64,000 nt of DNA from Diphasiastrum complanatum (lineage: Eukaryota > Streptophyta > Lycopodiopsida > Lycopodiales > Lycopodiaceae): contig CM055092.1 in NCBI GenBank assembly GCA_029204225.1, positions 72,242,308-72,306,307 of the forward strand, written 5' to 3'. Position 1 is the stretch's first letter. Each line of letters opens with the position of its first letter. Below the pieces are notes generated by a model that saw nothing but the letters and a program-made list of their open reading frames with translations, did not search any database and was not told where the DNA came from. The position numbers were made by a program, and so were the translations under genes. This document shows positions 36,777 through 46,999 of this stretch, one piece after another.

Positions 36777-38480
36777 CTAAGGGATGAATCGGTCAGGCTG
36801 CTGTCGTTGTCTCACAGATCTTCGAACTGCAGGTGCTAGATCAGACGATTCTCCTAGGTGAATGATTGCGACCATAATATTTTGCGATTGAATGGTCGTG
36901 GGTCTAGGCCCATTGATAGTAAGTGGAGCCGTTGGGATGAACTCCATTTCTTGAATAGTCGTAGGTCGTAGCCTATCGCTGGAAGGTGGAGCTGCTATGG
37001 TAGTCTCTTGTATTGGTTGCTTCTGTTTGAAATTGTAGTATTTGTCTTCAAGGAAGACAACATCACGACTGACTGAGATTTGGCCCGTAACCACATCGTA
37101 AACACGATATGCCTTGTGAGAAGTTGAATAGCCAATGAAGATGCTTTTATAGCTTACTGGGTCTAGCTTCTTCCTCATATCATATGGCACTTGTGCATAG
37201 CAGAGACATCCGAAGACACACAGGTGTTTCAAACTTGGTTTGTAATCGTAGTAGGCTTCAAACGGTGTCTTGGAATCAACTGCTTTAGTGCTAAAGTAGT
37301 TTTACAGATAGCAAGCCGTAGAGATAGCTTCTAGCCAAAAGATTTGAGGCGAATGGGAATTTGTTGTCATGGATCATGCAACTTCCAACAGTGTGCGGTT
37401 CTTCCGCTCTGCTACTCCATTCTGTTGTGGAGTCTAGCTCGTAGTAAATTGGTGGTGCACACCACATGAAGATAGGTAGTCCTTCATCTCATTCGACAAG
37501 AACTCTCCCCCTGAATCAGACCGTAGGGCCTTGATCCTCTGACCAGTTTGATTTTCAGCGTATTGCTTGAAGTCTTTGAAGCAACGAAATGCTTCTGACT
37601 TGTTTTTAATGAGCATTACACTGGCAAATCGGGAACAATCATCAATGAATGTGATAAAATATAGAACTTGACTTAATGAAAGTATGCTCATAGGACCACA
37701 CAGGTCACTGTGTATCAGTGACAAGATGGACTTTGTCCTTTTGGCTTGTCCTATGGGAAATCTCATTCTAGGTTGTTTCCCTAGTAGACAATTTTCACAG
37801 ATAGTCTAATTAGTTGTGGTGACAGCAATTATATTCATGTCCTTGACCATTTTATTGTGATGCATATACAAGATTCAACGCATGTTTAAATGACCTAATC
37901 TTTGATGCCATAAATTTGCATCTGAACAACTCACAGAAAGTGCAACATCGTGACTCAGTATGTGCAAATTTCCTTCTCTATAAGCAGAGAGGATTTCCTT
38001 TGAGTTCTCATCTAAAATAGTACATTGGTTGGTAGTGAACAAAGCTCCATAGCCCTGACCTGTGATCTTGCTAATAAACAAAAGGTTCTTTGTTAATTTG
38101 GGTACATAAAGTACTCCATTAGGCTGCCTAGTAATGCCATCAGAGAACTGCAGTTGAATAGACCCTTGGCCTTCAACTTGGTGTGAACTGGAGTCACCAA
38201 AGAAAATGTACTTTGATTCTGTAGTTGTGAGTGTAGAGAAGAGGTCCTTGCATGGCATCATGTGCTGAGAAGCACCTGAATCGAAATACCAGTGATGGGC
38301 ATCTCTACTGGATTGATCTTGTACCATCAGCGCCTTCTCTTCATTTTGAGATCCTTTGACTGTGTCAGAGTTCCCTTATTGGTGCTGCTGCATCTTCTTC
38401 TTTGTTTCATTGTGCTTGAGGATGTGACAGTCCTTGATGTCGTGGTTGGTTCTTTTGCAATATCTGCAAAATAGTCTGGT
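36777..38480 (-). pseudogene. Copia-B zinc knuckle, protease and integrase
   Basis: CCHC knuckle CRYCKRTNHDIKDC at about 38,430-38,470. Protease active site in WYFDSGASQHMM near 38,285, then VLYVPKLTKNLLFI. Integrase zinc-binding start LWHQRLGHLNMR at 37,880-37,910, a lesion, then the core: HSDLCGPM, TFIDDCSRF, LRSDSGGEF and a decayed PQQNGVAERKNRT. The C-terminal block LCVFGCLCYAQVPYDMRKKL and FIGYSTSHKAYRVYD is clean (37,232-36,777). Stops or shifts near 38,327, 37,875, 37,800, 37,434 and 36,777 break the polyprotein. Confidence 0.92.
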
Positions 38481-38679
38481 CTTGGACGATGAGTGACTAT
38501 ACTGGTGCTATTGTGGTTGTAATGCCACTGGCTGTTATGCCTTCTTCCATATGTATTTGCAAAAAATGTTGTATGATCTCTTAGTATGTGCTGCATATGT
38601 CAAAATCATAATGCTAGTCTTATGTTTAGATCTAGATATATATGAAAATTTGAAAGCATTTTAAAAAATCTATACTAAC

Positions 38680-41600
38680 CATGTAATGAGTGATGTGATC
38701 TTCTCCCCATGCTTTTGATATTGCATTAACAAACTCGACACAAGTCCTTTGGACAACTTTCTTATCAATATTAGAGTATTTTTCTTTTCTTAAAATAGCA
38801 ATCATACTATCAAGCTTTTTCCATACATCAACTTTTAGTACTCTGGTTTTGCCGTCTTTCTCGAAGTCCTGAGTGGCAGCAATAATATCTGTCCAGACTG
38901 AGTGTTGAATATTAGAAGTCTTACCAGTATGATTTGATAGAAAACAACGTGCCTTTGCTCCTCCTATGCTTGGCTTAGTTGGCATGTTCCCATTCTTTCC
39001 TGAAAGCTTTTCATCTTTTTGAATTTTGACATGTCCTTTATAAAGTCCTGCTTTTGATAAAACATCTTCTAATCGAGAGATAGCTTCCTTTGCTAATGAT
39101 GCTGGCTTATTATTCCAAGCAAAAACTATATGAAGATAAATGATCTTTTCTATTAATCTAACTTTTGCATGAAGAGTGCAAACATGCACATTTTTTAAGG
39201 GGATAGGCATGTGAAGAATGCAAAAATAAGCTTGGTAGAGGCCAAAAATCTTGTATATAGATAAACACACATGTGTGGAGCCTGTTCCCACGTGTGAAAA
39301 TAGTGTACTTGTCATGTATCATAATCATATAGGTTGTACATATGATTTAATTCAAGTTCTAGTGGCTAAAAAGGCCAAAAACTAGTTTTATAGATATATG
39401 ACACATGGCATCAATCTATTGATTGCATGAGCCAAATATTTTGGTTAGGTGTCATATCCCATGTGTAGAGGACAGCTCACACGTGTGGAATAAGCTGAAG
39501 TAGGCGAATTTTGAATTCTAGAAGATTTTCAAGTAGATCTCCATATAGAAGGAAAATGGACCAAAAGTGCTCAAAATAGAAGGTTTTGTCCAAGTGTCAG
39601 TTTTGCATGATGAATCATCATATGACAAAGCACCTTCACACATGTGGGATCAAAGGGATGATCAGTACCACGAGCTCCCACTTATTGTATATATAGAGCC
39701 ACATTTGGCCATAATCAATGTGAGACACCAATCTTGGTTTTGGAAGCAATTTTGAGTAATTCTCTCCATTTGTCTACATTTGTTTTGATTGTTTTGAGGT
39801 TCTATCAATGTGTACTTGATTTTCAGGTTGGAGTCCGTACCCTGACAGGGTTTCACACGTGTGAAACCAGCAAGTACATTTACCTTCAATAAATGATTGT
39901 TCTTGTTTGGATTTTATGTCTAGAATTGATCTAGATTGATTTTAATCTTATGTAGATTGATAGATCAAGTAAATCTAACATCCAATCCCTCTTGAGGATC
40001 AGATTAGGATCCACTCTTGGTCCTTTTTGTACTTTTTCCACAAGGCAGCACAGGCTTCCAGTTTGGATCTGCATATTCTCTAGTAATTCCTGTACTCCTA
40101 GTTACATCTTTTGCCATTTTCATGCCGTACAAACAAGGGTGTTTTGACGTAGCACCATGAGAGACATTATACATATATTTCAATGTTTTCAAATCACCTA
40201 CTAAGTGCCATTCAACATTGAAGTCTCCAACTCCTGGAACATTGAGAAATTCTCCATCCATATGGTCCTTGATGATCCTAGGATAAGATGTCCTTGAGAA
40301 TATCCATGATATTATACCATGATCATCTTTCAGCACCTGTCCAAAGAATTAATCATACTTAGTTTACAATGTACTAATACTATTCAATGAATGTAATGTA
40401 ATAATGAGGCTAGTTACCTGAAACGCTGCCAACCACCATATATCATTTTCTGACTGGACACTGAATTTGAAATCTTCTTGGTTCTCTGTTTGGGATAGAG
40501 CACCATTCATGAGAGTTATACTAACCCTTTCCATCTTATGCCCTTTCACAATTTCTAACTCATCTAACTTAAGTACTATGATTATTTTGTCATTCACCTT
40601 TTCATAGGTTATATCATAGAATGTGACGATGTATCTCAGCAAGTAATTTAGATCAACAAATAAATTGTTTGATGAATTATAGAATATTGATCCTCCATCA
40701 GTTTCATACACCTCCTCAATATGAAATGGAGTTCCAGTGATCTTACGCATACCTATGTTTAATGTATCCCTCTCTTTTTTCAAGTGGTATGTCCTAGGGA
40801 TTGGGATTTTTCTAATTTGAACTTGCTTAAAAGCTTCTCTTATTAGTTTAAATATTGTTGCATATGCTTCCCTACTAATACCTGCAAAATCACAAGCACC
40901 CTGAACTATAGTCTTATCTAAAATATTTTGAATGTCCACCATCAAAGACTCTGCTATTTTACACTTTACATTTGAAATCCTATTGTTCATCATGATACGC
41001 TCAGTGGATTTGCAAGTCAATATTGTGCCCAATGACATTCCTAGTGAAGCATTGTCTTTAATATTCTGAGGAGCTACTAATGCAGATCTGCAAAAAAAAC
41101 ATATAGTTAACATAATATCACCATAGCTGAAATTAAATCCAAATGTCATTGAAAAACTTACAAAATTTAGAATATGCTTACTTGAATGCACGGATCCTTC
41201 TATTTCGATAACCACCTTTTGAAAACGTTTGAATATCCTTGCAACTTTGTCGCTTTCGCTTCTTACTTTCAGCCTTCATCTTTACCAAATCCACATCTTT
41301 CAGTTGTTGTAAGTTTTCAATACGAATAGACTGTAAGACTGATTGCATTTGTTCTAGTTCTGATTTGATATTGATTGTTATCTTCTGTAATGATTCATTA
41401 TTTTTTTTAAGTTGTTCATTTTCTTCTAACGTCTTTTGGAGATGACAATCTCTATTCTGACAATAAGAGGATATATGAATTAACTCACCTTCTAAAAGGT
41501 GAACTTTAGTCATATAAAGTTGTTTTCCATGGTTTTGCAATCTCTCACAATATCCTAGTAATCCACTATGCCCATTGCATATCCATGTACCTAAATGAGT

Positions 41601-41807
41601 TATTGAAGAGAATGTGGGATGTGTCAAAGTGCTTGGATCTTGTGGATATAATTTTCCATCTGTCCACAATACCACGTTTTTCTTTCCTTCTACCCTGTAA
41701 CGAGAACGATCTTCAACAGATATTTGAACTCCTTTGCCTCCTCTTCTCTGCAAAGGTGCCAAATCAACAGGGATATCCACATGTAGATGATATAATGTCA
41801 TCATCAA
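38680..41807 (-). CDS. Multi-exon transposase-like gene, 3' end missing
   Basis: Four exons join in frame with GT-AG borders: 41,807-41,182; 41,087-40,418; 40,336-40,033; 39,125-38,680 (about 680 codons). Introns 1 and 2 are 94 and 81 bp and keep frame (AF|K|SALVAPQ; WLAAFQ|VLKDDHG). Intron 3 (40,032-39,126) is inferred. Exon 1 has a Cys/His-rich patch and a long coiled coil (ENEQLKKNNESLQKI to IENLQQLKD). Exon 2 has LKLDELEIVKGHKMERVSI, and exon 3 has EWHLVGDLKTLKYMYN then GATSKHPCLYG. This pairing of Asp blocks followed by ATSxxxCxxx resembles, from memory, an unclassified family of transposase-like proteins common in cnidarians and sponges; a DDE nuclease role is inferred. Exon 4 ends at a GTTAGT donor 80 bp from Copia-B, so the last exon(s) are missing. 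The start is uncertain: TTTGCAG near 41,757 could be an acceptor for an upstream exon. Confidence 0.65.
39126..40032 (-). other. Large intron 3 of the transposase-like gene, CACGTG-rich
   Basis: Stops in all frames. Contains the perfect 16-bp palindrome TTTCACACGTGTGAAA (about 39,850-39,865) and related CACACGTGTG, CACATGTG and CCCACGTGTGAA strings near 39,270, 39,285, 39,480 and 39,640. These may be binding sites or the ends of a nested small element. Confidence 0.5.
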
Positions 41808-41815
41808 AAAAATAA

Positions 41816-42250
41816 TAGAGTAATCAGTTGGATCAAAGTACTATGACCAGATTATATGAAGCAAAACAAAATACTCATCTTTGATTATATTATATACTAT
41901 GTACGATTAATCCAATCTCCATGCTTGTATGCTTGATTCAAATTTGGAAATGCCGCTCATTTTTTCATTCCAATAGGTAGTTGGCGCTCATATTTCCATT
42001 CTCGTGGAAGGAATGCATATGTAAACATTTTGCAATTTTTCCTGATTCGGATTTGGGGATGGCAGTTATATTATAGATCCAGTGAAAATATTGCCCTTTT
42101 CGTAACCAATGGAGAGAATATTTTTGAATTTAGTCAAGTTATACTGTGAAGTGTTAACAGTTCTTAACTGTGACTATAGAAACTGTGGTTAGATCATTGG
42201 GAGTTGGGGAGGCCTTGGGAGTGGTGTGGGCAAGCAAATAAGCGATATTG
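41816..42250. other. AT-rich spacer
   Basis: Between the transposase-like gene and the CACTA relic. Only stops and short A/T runs are seen; it may hold the promoter or a first exon of the gene to the left. Confidence 0.35.
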
Positions 42251-43280
42251 TTTTATTTATTTTGATATTTTTGTATATCCTACATGGCATTCCTTAAAGG
42301 GTCTGTTTGATATTGAGAACTCCTCTAATGAGGATCTACGCCATCCATAGCAAGGCCAAATCTCAAATTACGAGGTTCATTTTCAAACTCGGGCCATTGG
42401 TCTTCAATATGTTTCTATGCAGGTGAATCACTTGGTACTCGCATCACATCATCCGTAGATCGATTTTTGACATGCCAATCCATTAGTTGTGCCAAAGATT
42501 TACATCGAAATAGACGTTGCAATCGTGGGATAATTGGAATTTGTCGTAACACTTTTCGTGGCACTTTATCCCCTTGTACGTCATTTTGAAAACGTGAAGC
42601 GTTACACATTGGACATTGAAGCTTTTCTGAATGCTCACCTCTATATAGAACATGGTCTTCTGGCATGTATTGTGTCGTAATCCATTCCAAGCATGGTCAT
42701 CATCTTTCACACTTCTTTACGTGTTTTAAGTATCACATTTTCTTTCAGAAGTATTCGATGCAACAACCTAAAAATAGAGCAATGTGAGTTGTTAGAAAAG
42801 AAAAAAAAGTAACTTAATGTAAACGCTAAAAAGTACAATAGTTGTGTTATGCCTTAAGTACCCAAATAAATATGTCACACTACGATCACTCCATTTGTAT
42901 GTTGCTTGAAGGTTTAGAATAAGAATTGATGTAGCTAGTCTCGAAATGGATGTTCCAGGATATAGAGGAGTGTCTGCCTCCTTGCACAATAGCGTCTTCA
43001 GCCATCTCAACTTGTTCGTGATCTACGTTTTCATTAGAAGATGCATGCATATCATCATTCTCATTTGTTTCAAAGTAAGATTCAAACATGTTGTGCATTG
43101 CTTCATTGTGTTGCACCTAATCATCATAATCATTAAAATCAAGTTGATTACTCTTTTTTCTATTGTGTTTGCCTCTTCAATTTGTTTCATTCTTTGTTTT
43201 CTCATGTCTATCAAAACTTGATGTTGATTGTAACTAAATACGGATGGATCAACTCCATGAAATGGCATTTGATGTATTGG
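42250..43280 (-). pseudogene. CACTA (En/Spm) TNP2 transposase N-terminal relic
   Basis: On the minus strand, in broken frames: an acidic region (YFETNENDDMHASSNEN), then TPLYPGTSISRLATSILILNLQATYKWSD, matching the plant TNP2 block PLxPGxxxxRLxxxLxLxNLKxxxxWSD. Then ITTQYMPEDHVLYRGEHSEKL, the zinc-ribbon-like CPMCNASRFQND, VPRKVLRQIPIIPRLQRLF, MDWHVKN, DDVMRVPSDSPA with TAG in the Trp position (42,415-42,417), and finally FGLAMDGVDPH, the segment carrying the first catalytic Asp. The rest of the transposase is absent. Confidence 0.85.
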
Positions 43281-43956
43281 CTACACACATGAAACAAATT
43301 CCATAAGTGACATATATAGATTGACGAAGATTATAATAAAAAACAATCATATAAAGTTAACAAACCTCAACGCCTTCCAAATTCGATGGTTGACCTTCTT
43401 CTTTTCATCCAAACTTCCACAAATGATTTTCAACAATGCGACTTTTATGCATCTTTTGTCTATCGCACTTGAGGCATGTGCACCATATTTTATTTTGAAA
43501 CTAATTTTTCTACGAGAAACAAAAATCAAGTACATGTCACTTTAGCACAATAGTTTAACTTATAATAACAAAGTCTTTATGAACAATAAAACATGCATGT
43601 TTATTACTTACCCTGTTAACTTGAGTAGTGTCTTCATCGCTAGACTGATCTAAATGTAATTCATCTCGTTGTGATGAATTGCATATATGCACAAGTACAA
43701 AACACAAATAACATTAAATTATTGTATGATTCTAATGTTTTAATTTTCAAATAGTACTATTCTTATACGTTGTCGCTTATATGATTCTTTTGCATCTTGG
43801 TGCAGGCTCTAAACGCATATCTCTTTTCTTTGGTTATCATAGATATGAAAGTCCCACTCCAATATGCATTAAAGTTCTGTAGTCGATTTTCTTTTATACT
43901 TCATTTCAATATATTAGGGTTTATTGTAATGTATTGTATGTTTATGAATGTAGTAA
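43281..43956. other. CACTA-flanking DNA, unrecognised
   Basis: Possible further N-terminal CACTA sequence on the minus strand (basic frame at 43,535-43,347), but no motif was recognised. Confidence 0.3.
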
Positions 43957-44217
43957 TCATGTCGGGGTCAGGCAGTGGTGAAAGCTCGAGAGATTATGTT
44001 AAAAATTTATATGAATCATTAACTCATGCGCAAAAAGCAAAACTGCAAAGTATGCTTAGCTGAGATGAGGGTGGTCCCTCACAAGCGGCCGCAGCTCCCG
44101 CCCCCACGGAAGAGTCATCCACAAATCCTTATTATGATGTGGATCCTCGGGGTAATATAATTGCCAACAGAAAAGGGAGGGTGGTTTTGGACCGACTTTA
44201 TTCTTTATGCCAATGCA
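43957..44217 (+). pseudogene. Unknown ORF fragment fused to Copia RNase H
   Basis: From ATG 43,960 the frame reads MSGSGSGESSRDYVKNLYESL and AQKAKLQSMLS, a TGA, then a GC-rich stretch with Ala/Pro (GPSQAAAAPAPTEESS) and NPYYDVDPRGNIIANRKGR. It diverges from the CACTA TNP2 relic on the other strand. Such Ser/Gly-then-Pro N-termini are common in accessory ORFs of plant CACTA elements, but no family is certain. At about 44,218 it passes in frame into Copia RNase H, so the ORF from 44,139 is chimeric. Confidence 0.5.
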
Positions 44218-44917
44218 TGGAACTAGCTCTCAAATTGTCAAAGGACCAGTGTCCCCAAACAATCAAAGAGAAGGAGCAGATGCGTGAGTATCCTTATCAT
44301 TCGATAACAGGATCTATTATGTACGCAATGATTAGTACCAAGCCAAACATAGCTTTTGCAGTTAGCTCCTTAAGTGGGTATATGACTAACCCTGGTATAA
44401 CACATTGGAAGGCTCTTATAAGAGTTATGAGATATCTTCGAGCTACTATTGACTTTTGCATTTGTTATGGAACAGTCAACAATGACAAACTCAATTTACT
44501 CATTGGTTACACAGATGCAAATTGGACAGGAGATGTAGACACTCGTAAATCCACTTTTGGATTTACATTCTTCCTCAACAATGGTCCCATTTCCTGGAAC
44601 AGTCGCAAACAATCTTCGATAGCTCTATCTTCTACGAAATCATAGTATATCGCAGCCTCACAAGCTACAAAGGAAGCAATTTGGTTGAGAAACTTACTTT
44701 CAGATATTAGTATGAACCAATATGCTCCGACATTACTATTTTGTGATAATCAAAGTGCCATTGCCTTGTCAGCCAACCCTAGATATCATTCTAGGAGTAA
44801 GCACATTGAACTCAAGTATCACTATGTCAGAAGCAAAGTTCTCGACAAAGAGGTCAGATTGCAGTGTAGAACTAAGTTTAAAGGTCAAGACATTCATGGA
44901 TTCAGATTAAAGGAGAG
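44218..44917 (+). pseudogene. Copia-A family RNase H fragment
   Basis: Very close to the RNase H of Copia-A but better preserved: LKLSKDQCPQTIKEKEQMREYPYH starts it, then HWKALIRVMRYLRA, YTDANWTGDVDTRKST, ISWNSRKQSSIALSSTKS, one TAG at 44,643-44,645, ATKEAIWLRNLLSD, FCDNQSAIALSANPRYHSRSK and HIELKYHYVRSKVLD. A deletion removes the ADxFTKAL tail. This copy shows what is missing at the insertion in Copia-A. Confidence 0.93.
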
Positions 44918-45308
44918 TGTTGGATTATTCTCCTACTAATCGACTGATTGACATTTTAATCTTCGTCCAATTTTTATCCAGACTTGTAGATTTCTTCGTG
45001 TTTTCACAGAGTCTGCATAACTACTCAGAAATGGCTCACAATGTCAGCTTTTTCGTCTTTTGAAATTTTCTCTCACTTCGGCTTTTTCGAAAAATGCCAG
45101 ATGCCTCAAATGTTAAGAAAATGACATTGGCGAAGAACTTCGCATTTTTCGCATGACAGTTTACATTCATTTATGCAGAGTTAAAGTTTACGTTGAAATC
45201 TGCAAACATACTATTTGCGACCAAAGCCACCGACTTGCATTAATTCATCAGCAAGTAATTTGTGAAAAGTCCTAACTGGATGGATGCCAGCACATCACAG
45301 CCAATTGG
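44918..45308 (+). repeat. Copia-A family LTR, truncated on the right
   Basis: Starts TGTTGGATTATTCTCC directly after aggagag. It contains the family blocks caaatgttaagaaaatgac and gatggatgccagcac, and breaks off before the TATA and CT region, at ccaattgg. Confidence 0.85.
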
Positions 45309-45440
45309 AGGCTCTGCACACTATGTATGAGGATTTTCAAGCGAATATTTTTTCAAATACTCTAGTTGCAGTTGTCCATGCCAAGAGGGTGACCATCATG
45401 CCGAAGGATTCCAACCTTGTGTTCAAGCTATGGGACAATC
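45305..45440 (+). pseudogene. Divergent histone H3 C-terminal fragment
   Basis: The frame reads LEALHTMYEDFQANIFSN then TLVAVVHAKRVTIMPKDSN then LVFKLW. It aligns without gaps to the end of histone H3 (from ALQEA through LFED, then CAIHAKRVTIMPKD), covering the second half of helix 2, loop 2 and helix 3. HAKRVTIMPKD is identical to H3; helix 2 is very different, as in centromeric H3 variants. The frame runs on past the normal H3 end without a stop. The left edge coincides with the point where the Copia LTR is cut, so the first two thirds of the histone are missing. Confidence 0.65.
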
Positions 45441-45504
45441 TCAACCCGCCTGACTTGTATTTCGTGTTCAAAGTGAGAGTGTTTCAAAAAAGAGGAGGTC
45501 TCTT

Positions 45505-45735
45505 GACCTTTTTAATAAAGCCGAAGATCCTAAAATTCTCTCTCCTTCTAGAAATCAGTCTTCTCCTCCTCCTAAAATTTTTTCTCCTCTTGAAAATCTT
45601 TCTTCTCCTAGAAATCAGTCTTCTTCTCCTCATAAAATTTTCTCACCTCCTAAAATTTCATCTCCTCCTAGAAATCAGTCTCTTTCTCCTCCTAAAAATT
45701 TTCACCTCATAAATCTCCTAATCTTAGTCTCCTCA
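45505..45735 (+). repeat. Minisatellite encoding Ser/Pro-rich repeats
   Basis: Units of about 60 bp built from tctcctagaaatcagtctt and ctcctcctaaaatttt. In one frame they give repeated SPPRNQS and SPPKIFSP. Stops follow by about 45,740. It lies just after the H3-like piece, in another frame. Confidence 0.65.
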
Positions 45736-45739
45736 ATCT

Positions 45740-46860
45740 CATAAATCTCAATCTCCTCCTATTTCCCCTCATATTAGTTCACTCCCTAGAGCATCAGGAA
45801 TTAAGTGTTACCCAAAGAATACCATTCCACATTGTACCCCAGTATGGACAAAATGAAATGTATCATCCAAATACAATTGAAATGCCATAAGTGTATTCAC
45901 TAACCCAGTAGAAACATAGATCTCAACAAAACCGAATACCATATTGTCCTAGATATCCAATATCTATTTCAGAATAGGTAAAAAAGAACTTAATTCTCTT
46001 ACACATTAGAACTCTCCTGGTTGATATAGCCATTATAAAAAAACACTCTATAATAGGAAATAATCCAAATTACTAGATTCTTGTATGGAACACCTCCAAT
46101 CTACTTTCATTTCCATTTCAAATCTAATTGCAAAACAGAGATGGTTCCATAAATGGACTATCTGAGTTGCCACTCACTTTTCTCTTAGAATTATCGATTT
46201 CTAATTAAAACTGGAGAAAAGAAATCCAAATTCCCAAAGGCAGTCTTCTTTATTAATTCCCAATTGTTTTCTCATTTGCTATCAGTTATACTTAAGGAAT
46301 TGAAAGTAGATTACAAAACTGATAAACTAAGTCCAACTACCCCTCAGGCTTCATTTTTTTCCTCCCTTCCAAAAATGGTTCAAGCCAATAGCCCCATATT
46401 TGTACTACAAAAAAAATTCAGTTTTGGTATCGGTAGTACTTTAACTACAAATGAATCAGATATTATGATTGTTCAACTAATTAAGTGTCGCACTCAATTA
46501 CTGGCAAATAACCTTATGGATCAACATAGAAACTGTTCCAATAGGATTTAAATTATTCTTGGTCTTTATTGATTCCAGAAAAACAAGAAATGCTCCTTAA
46601 TTGACAGATTCACAAAATCTTCAACGAAAAGTGAAGGGTACAGTGACCTTGACCAATTTCAACTCAAGAAGATCAGTCACTTTACAAGCAAATTCTGTTT
46701 GATCAATTACCAATGAATTTGAACAAATCCAAAACATCCATAGCTCCTCATCTAGAGTTAGATTGCTTTGCTTCTCACCTTGATTTTCTTTCTTCTCGAA
46801 GCAATCACTAGCACGAAAGAATTCTTTTGGAGCATGAAATGATACTTGATACAAGAACCA
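45740..46860. other. Unrecognised, possible old retroelement coding
   Basis: A Pro/Gln/Asn-rich frame (QYGQNEMYHPNTIE, PYCPRYPISISE) at 45,830-45,970 and an open frame at 46,264-46,551 (95 aa, FVLQKKFSFGIGSTLTTNESD) have retroelement-like composition, but no domain can be named. Confidence 0.3.
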
Positions 46861-46864
46861 AACG

Positions 46865-46999
46865 ATTGTAGAATCGTGAGGTTATTGAGTATCTGGTGGA
46901 TATTCTGATGATGAGGATTTCTGGGAACTAGAAGACAATCTAAAAAGAATTTTCCCTGACTTTGAGTTATGAGGACAAAACTAAAATGAGGGAGAAGTA
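46865..46999 (+). pseudogene. Ty3 chromodomain end and polypurine tract
   Basis: Reads IEYLV then, after an apparent small deletion, YSDDEDFWELEDNLKRIFPDFEL, the second half of a chromovirus chromodomain. The purine-rich aaaatgagggagaagta leads to TGTCATGGCCC at 47,000, an LTR-like start. The pol upstream is not recognisable. Confidence 0.75.

Larger units (their letters stand above)
35174..38600 (-). mobile_element. Copia-B: minus-strand Copia, 5' truncated
   Basis: Order from 38,600 down: gag zinc knuckle, protease, integrase, RT, RNase H, polypurine tract, LTR. The gag capsid part and the 5' LTR are missing, and the sequence changes abruptly at about 38,600 into the transposase-like gene. 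Lesions are few, so this is among the younger elements in the window. Confidence 0.9.

Noticed and set aside
38632-41815. Reading the 38.7-41.8 kb gene as part of the CACTA element
   Set aside because: None of its exons shows TNP2 or known CACTA accessory motifs, and the TNP2 relic upstream is in a different state of decay. Kept separate.
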